From JBEIDK01 sp040383485 (lineage in GTDB: Bacteria > Bacteroidota > Bacteroidia > UBA4408), in the NCBI GenBank assembly GCA_040383485.1, contig JBEIDK010000023.1, positions 1-34,548 on the forward strand: 34,548 nt of DNA, written 5' to 3'. The position numbers and the translations under genes are program-made. Of this stretch, positions 14,857-23,279 are shown piece after piece (the first letter of the stretch is position 1; the number at the start of each line of letters is the position of its first letter). The notes beneath the pieces were generated by a model that saw only the letters and a program-made list of their open reading frames with translations, did no database searches and was not told the origin of the DNA.

Positions 14857-14938
14857 ATTATTAGCTTAAAACCTGATAATGATGTATTATTAGGTTTAAG
14901 CCTAATAAAGTACAATTATTAGGTTTAAACCTAATAAT
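14831..14938. promoter_or_regulatory. Four palindromic operators at 29-bp period
   Basis: Copies begin at 14831, 14860, 14889 and 14918, exactly 29 bp apart. The core is TTAGGTTTAAACCTAA; the copy at 14918 is a perfect palindrome. The two copies closest to the gene are degenerate (AGTTTAAAACCTGATAA and AGCTTAAAACCTGATAA). The array occupies the whole gap from the hsdR stop to the SatD-family start. The regular phasing and palindromy indicate cooperative binding of a dimeric regulator, most simply the HTH-tailed SatD-family protein itself. Confidence 0.82.
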
Positions 14939-14943
14939 TATTT

Positions 14944-17721
14944 TTACGCTACTAATACCTCATTTAGTTCATCAATAATTTTTTCATAATCGTCTTTAAA
15001 CAACTGGTAAAACTTGCCTAGCCCGCCTTGTGCATTAAATGGGCTTAAATCAAAATCATCTTTATCAATGTGAAAACTATTGATGATGTAATCTTTAATC
15101 ATACGCAACCACTGCATTTGTTCATCAGTAAAACGGTTATGCTGTCCAGCATTTTTCTTAAAAATCCATTCTTGAAAATTGCGGTCAACTATTTTGTCGT
15201 AAGCAGTTAATGTTTCATCAATTCCTGTTATTTTTCTTAGCAATGATACAATTGCAGTAAGTTCATTTCTAGCAGAGCCATTGCATTGTTCCAAGGCTTC
15301 ATAAGCACGCCAAACACTTAAAGGTGCTAATGTTGGTTTTTCTAGTTTTAGTTTTTCCAACACCTCTTTAATCATGGTATAGGTAAGTTCTCTTCGGCGA
15401 TAGGGTTGGTTGTAAAATATTTGCAATGCTGTTAGTACATCTTTGTTTTTCTCCAACCATTCTTTAAAATCAACAATCAATTGTTCGGCTTGAGCGGTGT
15501 TGTCTTTTACCCAACCTATCTTTTCAATTTCGTCGATGTTTACATTATCAATAATCTGGTCATATTTTTTACGTACATCAACAATAAAATTCCTGAGTTC
15601 GGGATTATGAAAAAAGCTAATTGCATTTTCAATTATTTGTTGGTGTTGGCTTTGTGTTTCGCTTTCAATATCTAATGGTGATGCACCTAACTTTTCATTG
15701 TGCACTTTCAATTTTACATTCTCAATGGTATCAGGGTCAAAAGCATGTAGCAATTCTTTCACCACATGATTGATTGTAAAACCATTTGTATGTTTACTGA
15801 AATCTATTTTTTCTTTTTCGCTAATCTGTTTGTCTAATCTTATCAAACGATTGGCAAGTGTTGTTATCGTTTCTTCATCACGATTGCCCACTGCAACGCG
15901 GTTCAATAATTCTTTTAGCGAAACGCCAGGTGCTTTCTCTAATGGTCGGCTGTCGGTTTTTTGCGAATTCTCAACACCAATAGAATCAATAATTACAAAA
16001 TGGTCTTTGGCTGTGCGTGCCGTTTTAGAAACTTTATGTAATTCTTCAATAGATAGTGTACGAGTACCTCTACCTTTCATCTGTTCGTAATAACTCTTGC
16101 TTTTTACATCGCGCATAAACAATAATACTTCCAACGGTTTTATGTCTGTGCCTGTAGCAATCATATCTACTGTAACTGCAATGCGCGGGTAGTAATCGTT
16201 TCTAAAACTATTCAACACTGTTTTAGGGTCGTCGTCGCTTTTGTAGGTTATTTTTTTACAGAATTTGTTTTCCTCCCCAAACTCTTCACGCACTATATCA
16301 ATAATGTCGTCGGCATGCGAATCTGTTTTCGCGAAGATGAGCATCTTGGGTACTTCAAAAGTTCCATCTTCATTAAACCTATCTGGAAACATTTGTGGTA
16401 ATGCTTCTTTAACAGCATTTACGATTAGCCTTATTTGGCTTGGATTTACAATGTATTTATCTAATTGTTTACCGCTATATATAATGTCTTCGTCAACAGT
16501 TTCCCAGAATTTTTTTCGAGTTAGTCTTTCGCGTTTATCTACCCATTCGCCTAACTTAATTGCAGCGCCTTCTTTGCTCACTTTCGTTTGAATTTCAAAC
16601 ACGTTGTAAGGCACTAAAACGCCATCAATTACAGCATCTTCATATTTATAATCACTCACCACATTTTGGTTGAAATACCCAAAGGTTCTATTGTCGGGCG
16701 TTGCTGTTAACCCAACCTGAAACACATCAAAATAATCTAACACTTGTTTCCATAGGTTATAGATGCTGCGGTGACATTCATCAATTACAATAAAATCAAA
16801 AAACTCAATAGGTACTTTTTCATTGTATTGAATCAGTGCAGGTTTGCTGTTTTGTGCAAACTCATTCGGATTAATTTCTTCTGCACTTTCATCTAATTCG
16901 GTACCCCTTAAAATAGAGTACATTCTTTGAATGGTGCTTATATATACTTGACTATCTTTAGGTATAAATGATGAGTTGAGCCTTGTTACACCATACAATT
17001 CAGGAAACAGTCTATTGTCGTCTTGAGGTATGTATCTTTTAAATTCGCTTTCGGCTTGTTCTCCTAAATTCTTGGTGTCAACCAAAAATAGGATGCGGTT
17101 TGCTTTTACATATTTCAGTAAGCGGTAAATGAATGTAATGGCAGTAAATGTTTTTCCCGAACCTGTTGCCATTTGTATCAATGCACGCTGTTTATACAAT
17201 TTAAACGATGCTTCTAAATTGGTGATAGCATTTATTTGGCAGTCTCTTAAATTATCTGATGGTAGGTTTGGAATATCTGCTAGGCGCTTACGAAGTGTGT
17301 ATTCAAACCGCAACCACTGCTGTAATGTTTCGGGTCTGTGAAAAGTATAAACTTCACGGGCACGTGGTTTAGGGTCGTTGTAATTAGTAAATCGTGTAAT
17401 TTCGCCAGTGCTTAAATACACATAAGGCAATGGTTCATTGTTTAGGTATTTGAGTTTTGCTTTTGCGTAGTCTTCGCCTTGACTTTCGTGCACTGATAAC
17501 CGATGTCCTTCCTCTTCGCGTTTGGCTTCAATAATTCCGCAAGGTTTACCGTTTACAAACAACACATAATCGGCAGGGCCAACATCAGTTAAATATTCCT
17601 TTACGGCTACACCTGCTGCTGCTGCTAGATTTACCTGTTTAACATCCTGAATCACCCAGCCACAAGCATTTAATTGCTTGTCTATGTTATCTCTGGCTAT
17701 TTGCTCTGGATTCTGATTCAT
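14944..17721 (-). CDS. hsdR: Type I restriction endonuclease subunit
   Basis: This is the translocating and cleaving subunit, 925 residues from the first ATG (17719-17721, MNQNPEQIARDNIDKQL); a TTG six codons upstream is the only alternative. The N-terminal nuclease has PADYVLF (D51) and GIIEAK (E65-x-K67) of a PD-(D/E)XK site. The SF2 motor has ATGSGKT (185-191), DECH (314-317), GLTATP (337-342), and later VTVDMIATGTDIK and GRGTRT. A helical C-terminal domain that docks on HsdM follows. All motifs are intact. The gene is unlinked from hsdS and hsdM by the SatD/DUF3307 pair and the 409-bp repeat gap, so it has its own promoter. Confidence 0.95.
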   Translation of the reverse strand: MNQNPEQIARDNIDKQLNACGWVIQDVKQVNLAAAAGVAVKEYLTDVGPADYVLFVNGKPCGIIEAKREEEGHRLSVHESQGEDYAKAKLKYLNNEPLPYVYLSTGEITRFTNYNDPKPRAREVYTFHRPETLQQWLRFEYTLRKRLADIPNLPSDNLRDCQINAITNLEASFKLYKQRALIQMATGSGKTFTAITFIYRLLKYVKANRILFLVDTKNLGEQAESEFKRYIPQDDNRLFPELYGVTRLNSSFIPKDSQVYISTIQRMYSILRGTELDESAEEINPNEFAQNSKPALIQYNEKVPIEFFDFIVIDECHRSIYNLWKQVLDYFDVFQVGLTATPDNRTFGYFNQNVVSDYKYEDAVIDGVLVPYNVFEIQTKVSKEGAAIKLGEWVDKRERLTRKKFWETVDEDIIYSGKQLDKYIVNPSQIRLIVNAVKEALPQMFPDRFNEDGTFEVPKMLIFAKTDSHADDIIDIVREEFGEENKFCKKITYKSDDDPKTVLNSFRNDYYPRIAVTVDMIATGTDIKPLEVLLFMRDVKSKSYYEQMKGRGTRTLSIEELHKVSKTARTAKDHFVIIDSIGVENSQKTDSRPLEKAPGVSLKELLNRVAVGNRDEETITTLANRLIRLDKQISEKEKIDFSKHTNGFTINHVVKELLHAFDPDTIENVKLKVHNEKLGASPLDIESETQSQHQQIIENAISFFHNPELRNFIVDVRKKYDQIIDNVNIDEIEKIGWVKDNTAQAEQLIVDFKEWLEKNKDVLTALQIFYNQPYRRRELTYTMIKEVLEKLKLEKPTLAPLSVWRAYEALEQCNGSARNELTAIVSLLRKITGIDETLTAYDKIVDRNFQEWIFKKNAGQHNRFTDEQMQWLRMIKDYIINSFHIDKDDFDLSPFNAQGGLGKFYQLFKDDYEKIIDELNEVLVA

Positions 17722-17802
17722 TAGTTTCTTAATTTGCAATTAGGGTATTATTTTTCTTAGCTAAAAAATACTCCTTGTAACAAATTGTTGTTTTTTACAT
17801 TC

Positions 17803-17810
17803 CAAATATA
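17803..17810 (-). promoter_or_regulatory. Possible hsdR -7 box
   Basis: On the minus strand TATATTTG matches TAnnTTTG exactly, 81 bp upstream of the hsdR ATG. There is no TTG at the expected distance upstream, so the assignment is weak. Confidence 0.3.
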
Positions 17811-18029
17811 TTATTAATCAGATGTAAAATAAAATTAAGAAAGTTTGTAGTTAGAAAACTCGAAGCAGTTTAAAATTCGAAACCACCAACGAGGACTATG
17901 CTTTAACAGGGTTGGTTTGTTGTTATGTAGGAATCTGCTTCGGCGCGTTCAAAACAATTAAGTATTTTAATGATAATAAAGAACGCGTCTTCTATGCAAT
18001 TGAATTAGATTAGTAGGCAGAACTCCACG

Positions 18030-18112
18030 CAATGATGGGTAATATCGAGAGAGATTGCTTCCCGTTTCGTTCCTCGCCGTTCGTAATGACGGGCAATATA
18101 AGAGAGATTATT
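18030..18112. repeat. Dispersed GC-rich repeat
   Basis: Two imperfect copies of AATGA(T/C)GGG(T/C)AATAT..AGAGAGATT flank a GCTTCCCGTTTCGTTCCTCG segment. Sequences of this kind (CGCAATGA.GG with GAGATTGCTTC) are widespread intergenic hairpin repeats in Bacteroidota. The frame that opens through it is not a real gene. Confidence 0.5.
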
Positions 18113-18145
18113 AACTTATGTTTATTTTTTGTGTTAATGCTGATG

Positions 18146-18205
18146 CCCCCACTGGCAAGGATTTGCAATCCATAGCATTTAAAAGTGGATTTATAATCCA
18201 CAGAA
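18146..18205. repeat. Hairpin repeat family C, copy 1
   Basis: CCCCCACTGGCAAGGATTTG followed by CAATCC..CATTTAAA. A related copy at 19894-19971 reads CCCCCACTAGTAGGCATTTG then CAATGC..CATTTAAA. The two copies lie on either side of the cassette-like region. GGATTTATAATCC at 18186-18198 forms a small hairpin. Confidence 0.5.
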
Positions 18206-18333
18206 AAAACAAAACGGCGCAACCCACAAATACATAAAAAAAGTAGGGGGGAGTATTCTTAAATATACAAAATGGGCAACTAATAGCAATTGGTAATCAA
18301 TAAAATAGTAATTACTATTGCGTATATATAAGA

Positions 18334-18360
18334 GTTAGCAGTCATGCTATGAAGACCAAC
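18334..18360. repeat. Right half of an attC-like site, before cassette gene 1
   Basis: GTTAGCAGTCATGC followed by GACCAA matches GTTAGCAGTAATGC..GACCAA at 19145-19168. The matching left arm ACTGCTAAC is not found upstream, so only the right half remains. It stands about 60 bp before the first cassette gene, as its counterpart stands just before the second. Confidence 0.6.
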
Positions 18361-18396
18361 CGACACAGACAATAAATAATATAAACAAAAGATAAA

Positions 18397-18990
18397 ATGA
18401 TAAAACTTCTTACACTCAAACACTGGCAACTTTTCGGACTACTAATGGGACTTCCAATCGTCTTTCAATTCATTGCAATCGGTTCTATGTTTTCAAGTAA
18501 CGACCCATCAGTAATGCTTTACTTTTTCCCTATAGTCATGATTTTATTTGTTGGGCTTTTCTTCGGCTGGTTTTATACACTTGGGACAAACCTTCATAAA
18601 AAACTACCTACGACAGCGACAATGAATTTAAATAAGTTTAAAATATTTTTTTTCATTCCTGTGGTTTACATTTTATTTATTTGTGTATTTATGGTAGGTA
18701 CGTTCTCAAACATTTCTTCAGGTGGACAACCAAACCCTGCAATTTTCGCCATTATTATTCCGTTGCATTTATTTTCAATGTTTTGTATTTTCTATTGCCT
18801 TTATTTCAATGCAAAAGCACTCAAGACAGTTGAATGGCAGAAGTCTGTGACATTTAGCGACTTTGCGGGAGAGTTCTTTTTGATTTGGTTCTTCCCAATT
18901 GGTATTTGGATAATTCAACCAAGACTAAACAAACTATTTGACCCTACAGTTGGAGCAGACGACAATCATATACTAGACCAAAATGTTTAA
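18397..18990 (+). CDS. Small five-helix membrane protein (cassette gene 1)
   Basis: This 197-residue protein has about five hydrophobic helices: 12-32, 40-62, 82-103, 116-139 and 156-175. It opens MIKLLTLKHWQLFGLLMGLP and keeps a cytoplasmic THNLHKKLP-like turn (LGTNLHKKLPTTATMNLNKF). After the last helix comes IIQPRLNKLFDPTV. It has no signal peptide and no catalytic motif. I believe similar proteins are scattered in Bacteroidota as hypotheticals, but I cannot verify this. It sits between a right attC-like half-site and the full 138-bp palindrome, with no neighbour in an operon. The function is unknown. Confidence 0.72.
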   Translation: MIKLLTLKHWQLFGLLMGLPIVFQFIAIGSMFSSNDPSVMLYFFPIVMILFVGLFFGWFYTLGTNLHKKLPTTATMNLNKFKIFFFIPVVYILFICVFMVGTFSNISSGGQPNPAIFAIIIPLHLFSMFCIFYCLYFNAKALKTVEWQKSVTFSDFAGEFFLIWFFPIGIWIIQPRLNKLFDPTVGADDNHILDQNV

Positions 18991-19015
18991 CCGTATGTCG
19001 ACAGAAAAAGCACGA

Positions 19016-19153
19016 ACTGCTAACAGCACCTACAAGTCATGGCGGGTGAAGTGCGAACTTGCAAGTGTTTGCTTCGTGCTCACCGCCAGTGCAAGCCGAC
19101 ACATTTCGGCTTCGAATGCCGCCACGAACTTGTAGCTGCAAAACGTTAGCAGT
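19016..19153. repeat. 138-bp attC-like imperfect palindrome
   Basis: The outer arms ACTGCTAAC (19016-19024) and GTTAGCAGT (19145-19153) are perfect complements. After short unpaired spacers, CTACAAGTCATGGCGG pairs with CCGCCACGAACTTGTAG, leaving one bulged A. The interior forms smaller hairpins (for example CCGA..TCGG). Arms, spacers, an extrahelical base and a variable loop mirror integron attC sites, whose R boxes also contain AAC/GTT. The R box here (GTTAGCA) does not match the strict GTTRRRY consensus. The first 51 bp recur exactly at 19689-19739. Confidence 0.72.
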
Positions 19154-19174
19154 AATGCAGCGCGACCAAAAACA

Positions 19175-19666
19175 ATGACTGAAATTGAATTAAATAACAA
19201 CGACAAATTATTAATTAAGGCAGACATCAAAATCTCCATGATGCTTGTACTTATAGTTACTATTGGTTTCATAATTCTCATTGGACTTATTCTTGGAATA
19301 ATGTTTATTTTCAGTACACGACCATCAGACGGTTTTATGACACGCTGCTTAAAAGGTGTCGGACTGCTATTTATACCATTCCTTGGTTTATCGTGGCCAA
19401 ATATTCTAAAGTATATAGACCTTAAAAAAGGAAAGAAACTTATTATCGAGACAGACGACTATGAGGTAATTAATAAAAAAGATACGGCTTATATTTTGAC
19501 ACATGGCTATAATAAACAGAAAATACAAATTGACAATAGGTTGATTCCTTTAATAAAATCATCACAACCTTTGACAATGGAAATTTCTAGATTTGCAAAA
19601 TCACTTTTGTATATCTCTCAAGACACTGAAAACTTATTAAACAAATTAAACAATGACGACAGTTAA
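19175..19666 (+). CDS. Two-helix membrane protein (cassette gene 2)
   Basis: This 163-residue protein has a short N-terminal cytoplasmic piece (MTEIELNNNDKLLIKADIKI), two membrane helices (about 22-48 and 63-78) and a soluble C-terminal half (KGKKLIIETDDYEVINKKDT, then strands and a final helix). The layout recalls small PH-like or YcxB-type membrane proteins, but I cannot assign it. The ATG follows 21 bp after the right arm of the full palindrome, and the stop precedes a second left arm by 22 bp. It is therefore enclosed exactly as one cassette. The function is unknown. Confidence 0.7.
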   Translation: MTEIELNNNDKLLIKADIKISMMLVLIVTIGFIILIGLILGIMFIFSTRPSDGFMTRCLKGVGLLFIPFLGLSWPNILKYIDLKKGKKLIIETDDYEVINKKDTAYILTHGYNKQKIQIDNRLIPLIKSSQPLTMEISRFAKSLLYISQDTENLLNKLNNDDS

Positions 19667-19688
19667 TAGGTTGAATTAGAAATGCACT

Positions 19689-19739
19689 ACTGCTAACAGC
19701 ACCTACAAGTCATGGCGGGTGAAGTGCGAACTTGCAAGT
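19689..19739. repeat. Left half of an attC-like site, after cassette gene 2
   Basis: These 51 bp are identical to 19016-19066, from ACTGCTAACAGCACC through CATGGCGGGTGAAG to GCAAGT. Identity stops abruptly at 19740, so the right half of this site has been lost, probably by an insertion or deletion at that point. Confidence 0.85.
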
Positions 19740-20051
19740 CTCGTTTTAATTCTCTCGTCCTAGAATAGGTTTGTACTAAACCTATATTTAATAAGGTATT
19801 GAAGGTAAGCAGCAAATAATTGGTTCGATATTTCCCGAAATTTGATTTTTGAAAAAGATAATTATCGAAGCACAAAAATCAATTCGTTAGTATCCCCCAC
19901 TAGTAGGCATTTGCAATGCGGATTCTTTACATGTGCATTTAAATGTTCTCTGTAATTTACGCAGAATGGCTACACCTTTCCCTTTCAAAACAAAGTACGT
20001 CAGCCCCCTCCCTTTAGTGGAGGGTTGGGGTGGGGCTTCTTTTAAAGAAAA
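19740..20051. other. Repeat-filled gap before the tRNA
   Basis: No gene is supported. 19740-19890 is AT-rich and unrecognised. 19894-19971 is family C repeat copy 2. 20002-20037 is a hairpin element, AGCCCCCTCCCTTTAGTGGA then GGGTTGGGGTGGGGCT, of a kind common between Bacteroidota genes. Confidence 0.5.
20002..20037. repeat. GC-rich hairpin element
   Basis: AGCCCC at 20002-20007 pairs with GGGGCT at 20032-20037, and CCCTCC pairs with GGAGGG inside. It is a dispersed intergenic palindrome beside the tRNA terminator. Confidence 0.55.
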
Positions 20052-20090
20052 TAAAAAAGGGAAAGAATTGTTTTTAACAACCTTTCCCTT
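20052..20090 (-). terminator. tRNA gene terminator
   Basis: On the minus strand AAGGGAAAGGTTGTT pairs with AATTCTTTCCCTT (one bulge) and is followed by TTTT. It begins 5 bp after the tRNA 3' end. Confidence 0.85.
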
Positions 20091-20094
20091 GGTG

Positions 20095-20168
20095 TGGTCC
20101 CACTTGGGCTCGAACCAAGGACCAATTGATTATGAGTCAACTACTCTAACCAACTGAGCTATAGGACC
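20095..20168 (-). tRNA. tRNA with anticodon CAU, probably tRNA-Ile2
   Basis: The minus strand folds into a full cloverleaf of 74 nt. The acceptor stem is GGTCCTA / TGGGACC with one G-T pair, the D arm is GCTCAGTTGGTTAGAG, the anticodon loop is CTCATAA with anticodon CAT, the T arm carries GGTTCGAGCC, and the discriminator base is A. CCA is not encoded. ACTCATAATC followed by TTGGTCC resembles tRNA-Ile2, whose C34 is modified to lysidine to read AUA. Elongator tRNA-Met has the same anticodon and cannot be excluded by eye. Confidence 0.9.
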
Positions 20169-20184
20169 ATTTTTTTAAGGGACG

Positions 20185-20214
20185 CAAATGTAAACATAAT
20201 TATTATTTAAACAA
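20185..20214 (-). promoter_or_regulatory. tRNA promoter
   Basis: On the minus strand TTG (20214-20212), exactly 19 nt, then TACATTTG (20192-20185): a full match to the Bacteroidota TTG-N19-TAnnTTTG promoter. The expected transcript start is about 10 bp upstream of the tRNA. Confidence 0.82.
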
Positions 20215-20446
20215 GGATAGTCGTAAAAAACTATTTTATTATAATGCTTAAAATGTATATTTTTTTTGTTTTCAGATTTGTTAGTTAACCTTGCTTAACC
20301 TATGTTATTCTAATGCCTATCGCCAAAATATACATCTGTAATAAGCAATTATAAGTAGTATTATTTTTGAAATTATAAGTTTCTCCTTGACCAAGAACCG
20401 ATGTACTAAAAGAGATAAAAAAAATAATTTATTCAATGGCTCTACG

Positions 20447-20782
20447 CTAATTGCGCCACCATTTCGATGGTCTAAAAATTCTTGGTATTTTATAATGTTT
20501 TTCTTGTTTAGGTGCTTTACGGGCATTAATTCTATCCGATTTCTTTTTGCTTGATTTCATTCTCTTTCGAGTATCTTTCGATTGCATCGCTAAAACTCGC
20601 TTTCTATTCTGCTCTTGTATCTTTTGTTTTTTATTCCACTCTTCTTCTTTTTTATTTGATTCTTTTATTTGTGATTTTTCTGCCTTTGTTTTATGCAACC
20701 TATAATATAGTCCGCAAGAACTATTCAAGAATAATAACAATACACATATAATGTTTATTAGAAAAATATTAAGCCTTGGCAT
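20447..20782 (-). CDS. Small basic lipoprotein
   Basis: This is a 111-residue protein with a hydrophobic signal (NIFLINIICVLLLFLNSSC) ending in a lipobox, with the lipid-modified cysteine at about residue 23. The mature part is a highly charged helix rich in K, R, E and Q (KKEEEWNKKQKIQEQNRKRV) and ends RIFRPSKWWRN. Such short basic lipoproteins are common in Bacteroidota with no known role. It is monocistronic and divergent from the metalloprotease gene, with 178 bp between them. Confidence 0.7.
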   Translation of the reverse strand: MPRLNIFLINIICVLLLFLNSSCGLYYRLHKTKAEKSQIKESNKKEEEWNKKQKIQEQNRKRVLAMQSKDTRKRMKSSKKKSDRINARKAPKQEKHYKIPRIFRPSKWWRN

Positions 20783-20960
20783 ATTAGAGCAATGAATTTA
20801 ATAAATGACAATATAAAATAAAATAAATATTAGTTTCAAATTAAATAATTCTTAAAAGCTTCGACTCGTTAAACAAGAACTTAGTCATCAGAATTTTGTT
20901 ATTGATGATATTGAATTTGCATAATTTCTAAATTAACTTAGCATTGCAAAAAAATAAAAA

Positions 20961-23279
20961 ATGAAAATGAAAATAAGAATTGTTTTGCTTTTGATAATCA
21001 TCTCATTTAAGGTTACGCTTTCAAATGCGAATAGTCTATTTTGGAATGACATTAAGGAACCTATAGTATCACAAAATGTAAAGCGTGACATTGTTCCTCA
21101 AAAATATAGAAGTATAGAATTAGATTTAGAAAAATTTTCTAATCTGCTTAATACTGCACCAAACGAATTTCCATTTGGGATAGCTTCAAAACAAACCATC
21201 GTTGAATTACCAAAACCAGAAGGAGGGTTTGAAAGGTTTGTGATTACTAAATCTCAAATAATGGAAAATGAACTGGCTGAAAAATTTCCTACTATAAAAA
21301 CCTATTCTGGTCAAGGTTTAGATGATAAAACGGCGAATGTAAAAATTGACATTACAGCATTTGGATTCCATGCAATGATAAGATCTGCAAAAGGAACTTG
21401 GTTTATTGACCCTTACTCAAAAGCAAATACCGCACAATATATAAGCTACTATAAAAGAGATTACTTCAATAAAGATAAATCAATCTTTGAAGAAGATGGC
21501 TTGATTATAAATAAGAAGTCTGTTACAAATAAAAACCTTCCACCTGCTGCAGTTTGTATCGGCGATAAACTAAGAACTTATAGATTAGCTGTTGCCTGTA
21601 CAGGCGAATACGCACAAGCAGTTGCTGGAACTAATGCAACTATAGCACAAGTACTTAGTGCAATTGTTACTACTGTAAATAGAGTAAATGGCGTTTATGA
21701 AACTGAATTAGCGATTAGACTTGTGCTCATTGCTAATGAAACTTCCATCATTTTCTTAAACCCAAGCACCGACCCTTTTAATGGTAACAATAGCTCAAAC
21801 GTATTAATCAATGAAAGTCAGAATGTAATCAACTCTACTATCCAAAATCTCAATTATGATATTGGACACACCTTTAGCACTGGTGGTGGTGGTTTAGCAA
21901 ATTTGGGTTGTGTTTGTGATGCAGGTAGCAAAGCTAATGGAGTTACTGGTAGCTCTAATCCGGTTGGCGACCCGTATGACATTGATTATGTTGCTCACGA
22001 AATTGGTCATCAATTTGGTGGTAACCATACTTTTAATAGCAGCCTAGGTTCATGTAGCGGCAATAGAAATTTTTCTACAGCATATGAAGTAGGCTCCGGC
22101 ACAACCATTATGGCCTATGCAGGTATATGCAGTGCAGATAATATTCAACCTAATAGCGATGCTTTTTTTCATACAACAAGTTATGATGAAATAATTAACT
22201 ACGTATATTTTGATGCTGGAAACTCATGTCCAGTAATTACAAATACGGGCAATAGCGCTCCAACTCTAACGATGCCTGAGTCTGATAAAGCGGTTCCAAA
22301 ACAAACCCCATTCATGCTTACTGCACAAGGCGAAGACCCTGATGGTGATGCCGTAACCTTTTGTTGGGAAGAAATGGACAATGGGCCTGCAACAACTTGG
22401 AATGGAGGAGTAAACAACATTAACTCTCCGCTTTTTAAGTCGAGAGAACCTAGCATTTCTCCAACACGTTCATTTCCTTCACTTGCTGTTATAAGAGCTA
22501 ATTATCCTGCAAATCCTAATGCTACAATGGGTGGTTTAAAAGGCGAAACATTGCCAACAAGCGGGCGTCCAATGTATTTTAGGTTAACGGTAAGAGATAA
22601 TAAAGTAGGAGGGGGAGGTGTTGCTACTGCTGGCGAAGGTTGTTTTTCAAGCAGTCCATTTTCTGTTGTAGTTGTTGATGAAGCTGGACCTTTCAAAGAG
22701 TTAATTCCAAATGGTGGTGAGCAATGGACTGGTGCAACTTATGAAAATATTACTTGGGATGTTGCTAACACTAATACCGGGTTTGTAAATTGCGCAAATG
22801 TTGATATTATGTATTCTATTGATGGAGGTGTTACTTTTAACGATACATTAATTGCTAATGTTCCAAATACTGGCTCTATTTTAGCAAGATTACCAAATAT
22901 TCAAACCAACTCTAATGTAAGGTTAATGATAAAATGTTCTGATAACTATTTCTTTGATATAACAGATAATAATTTCACAATTACATTTAATCCGAATCCA
23001 TCTGCAATTAATGATATAAATAAGTTATCAAGCAATCTAAATGTTTATCCAAATCCTGCCAAGAATGATTTAAAATTAATATTTAGTGAGAATAGTCTTC
23101 AATTAAATTTAAATTATTGTATCATAAATTCAATTGGCAAAGAAGTATTAAACGGTAAAATTAATAACAAGAAGAATGAAGGAATTGATTTAAATATTTC
23201 CTCTCTCTCAAAAGGAATTTATTACATTAAAACTTATAACGATTCTTATTCAAACTCATGTAAATTTATAAAAGAGTAA
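20961..23279 (+). CDS. Secreted reprolysin-like zinc metalloprotease (type IX secretion)
   Basis: The 772-residue precursor is organised as: signal peptide (1-24); propeptide (about 35-190); reprolysin-like peptidase domain (195-425) with the zinc site H346-E347-x2-H350-x5-H356 in AHEIGHQFGGNH and the Met-turn IMAYAG; a cadherin/Ig-like region (about 430-685); and a C-terminal type A sorting domain of the type IX system (NLNVYPNPAKNDLKLIF to GIYYIKTYN). It should be exported by Sec, pass the outer membrane through the type IX channel and be processed there. All zinc ligands are intact. The stop overlaps the start of the next gene by 1 nt (TAATG), and that gene encodes only a propeptide-like protein. 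Confidence 0.9.
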   Translation: MKMKIRIVLLLIIISFKVTLSNANSLFWNDIKEPIVSQNVKRDIVPQKYRSIELDLEKFSNLLNTAPNEFPFGIASKQTIVELPKPEGGFERFVITKSQIMENELAEKFPTIKTYSGQGLDDKTANVKIDITAFGFHAMIRSAKGTWFIDPYSKANTAQYISYYKRDYFNKDKSIFEEDGLIINKKSVTNKNLPPAAVCIGDKLRTYRLAVACTGEYAQAVAGTNATIAQVLSAIVTTVNRVNGVYETELAIRLVLIANETSIIFLNPSTDPFNGNNSSNVLINESQNVINSTIQNLNYDIGHTFSTGGGGLANLGCVCDAGSKANGVTGSSNPVGDPYDIDYVAHEIGHQFGGNHTFNSSLGSCSGNRNFSTAYEVGSGTTIMAYAGICSADNIQPNSDAFFHTTSYDEIINYVYFDAGNSCPVITNTGNSAPTLTMPESDKAVPKQTPFMLTAQGEDPDGDAVTFCWEEMDNGPATTWNGGVNNINSPLFKSREPSISPTRSFPSLAVIRANYPANPNATMGGLKGETLPTSGRPMYFRLTVRDNKVGGGGVATAGEGCFSSSPFSVVVVDEAGPFKELIPNGGEQWTGATYENITWDVANTNTGFVNCANVDIMYSIDGGVTFNDTLIANVPNTGSILARLPNIQTNSNVRLMIKCSDNYFFDITDNNFTITFNPNPSAINDINKLSSNLNVYPNPAKNDLKLIFSENSLQLNLNYCIINSIGKEVLNGKINNKKNEGIDLNISSLSKGIYYIKTYNDSYSNSCKFIKE

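Larger units (their letters stand above)
17722..18333. other. 612-bp gap with decayed repeats
   Basis: No gene is supported here. The stretch holds the presumed hsdR promoter near 17803, an inverted pair GCGCGTTC / GAACGCG around 17943-17988, a hairpin-forming repeat at 18030-18112, and a further repeat at 18146-18205 that recurs at 19894-19971. It marks the border between the RM island and the cassette-like genes. Confidence 0.6.

Noticed and set aside
14831..14938. Four regular repeats at 29 bp looked like a short CRISPR array
   Set aside because: Only about 8 bp separate the repeat cores, the cores are palindromic and degenerate, and they overlap a promoter. No cas genes are present.
18010..18222. 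Minus-strand open frame across the intergenic repeats
   Set aside because: It is a translation of dispersed hairpin repeats (18030-18112 and 18146-18205), with no start signal.
19693..19875. 60-codon minus-strand frame after cassette gene 2
   Set aside because: Its end lies inside the attC-like half-site and it shows no family features; I could not tell whether it is a transposase scrap.
19933..20157. Plus-strand open frame of 74 codons
   Set aside because: It spans a hairpin repeat, the tRNA terminator and the antisense of the tRNA itself.
20095..20168. tRNA as an integration site for the cassette-like region
   Set aside because: No duplicate of the tRNA 3' end was found on the other side of the region, and no integrase is present.
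20317..20526. Minus-strand open frame of 69 codons near the lipoprotein gene
   Set aside because: It overlaps the 3' end of the lipoprotein gene in another frame and lacks any recognisable feature.
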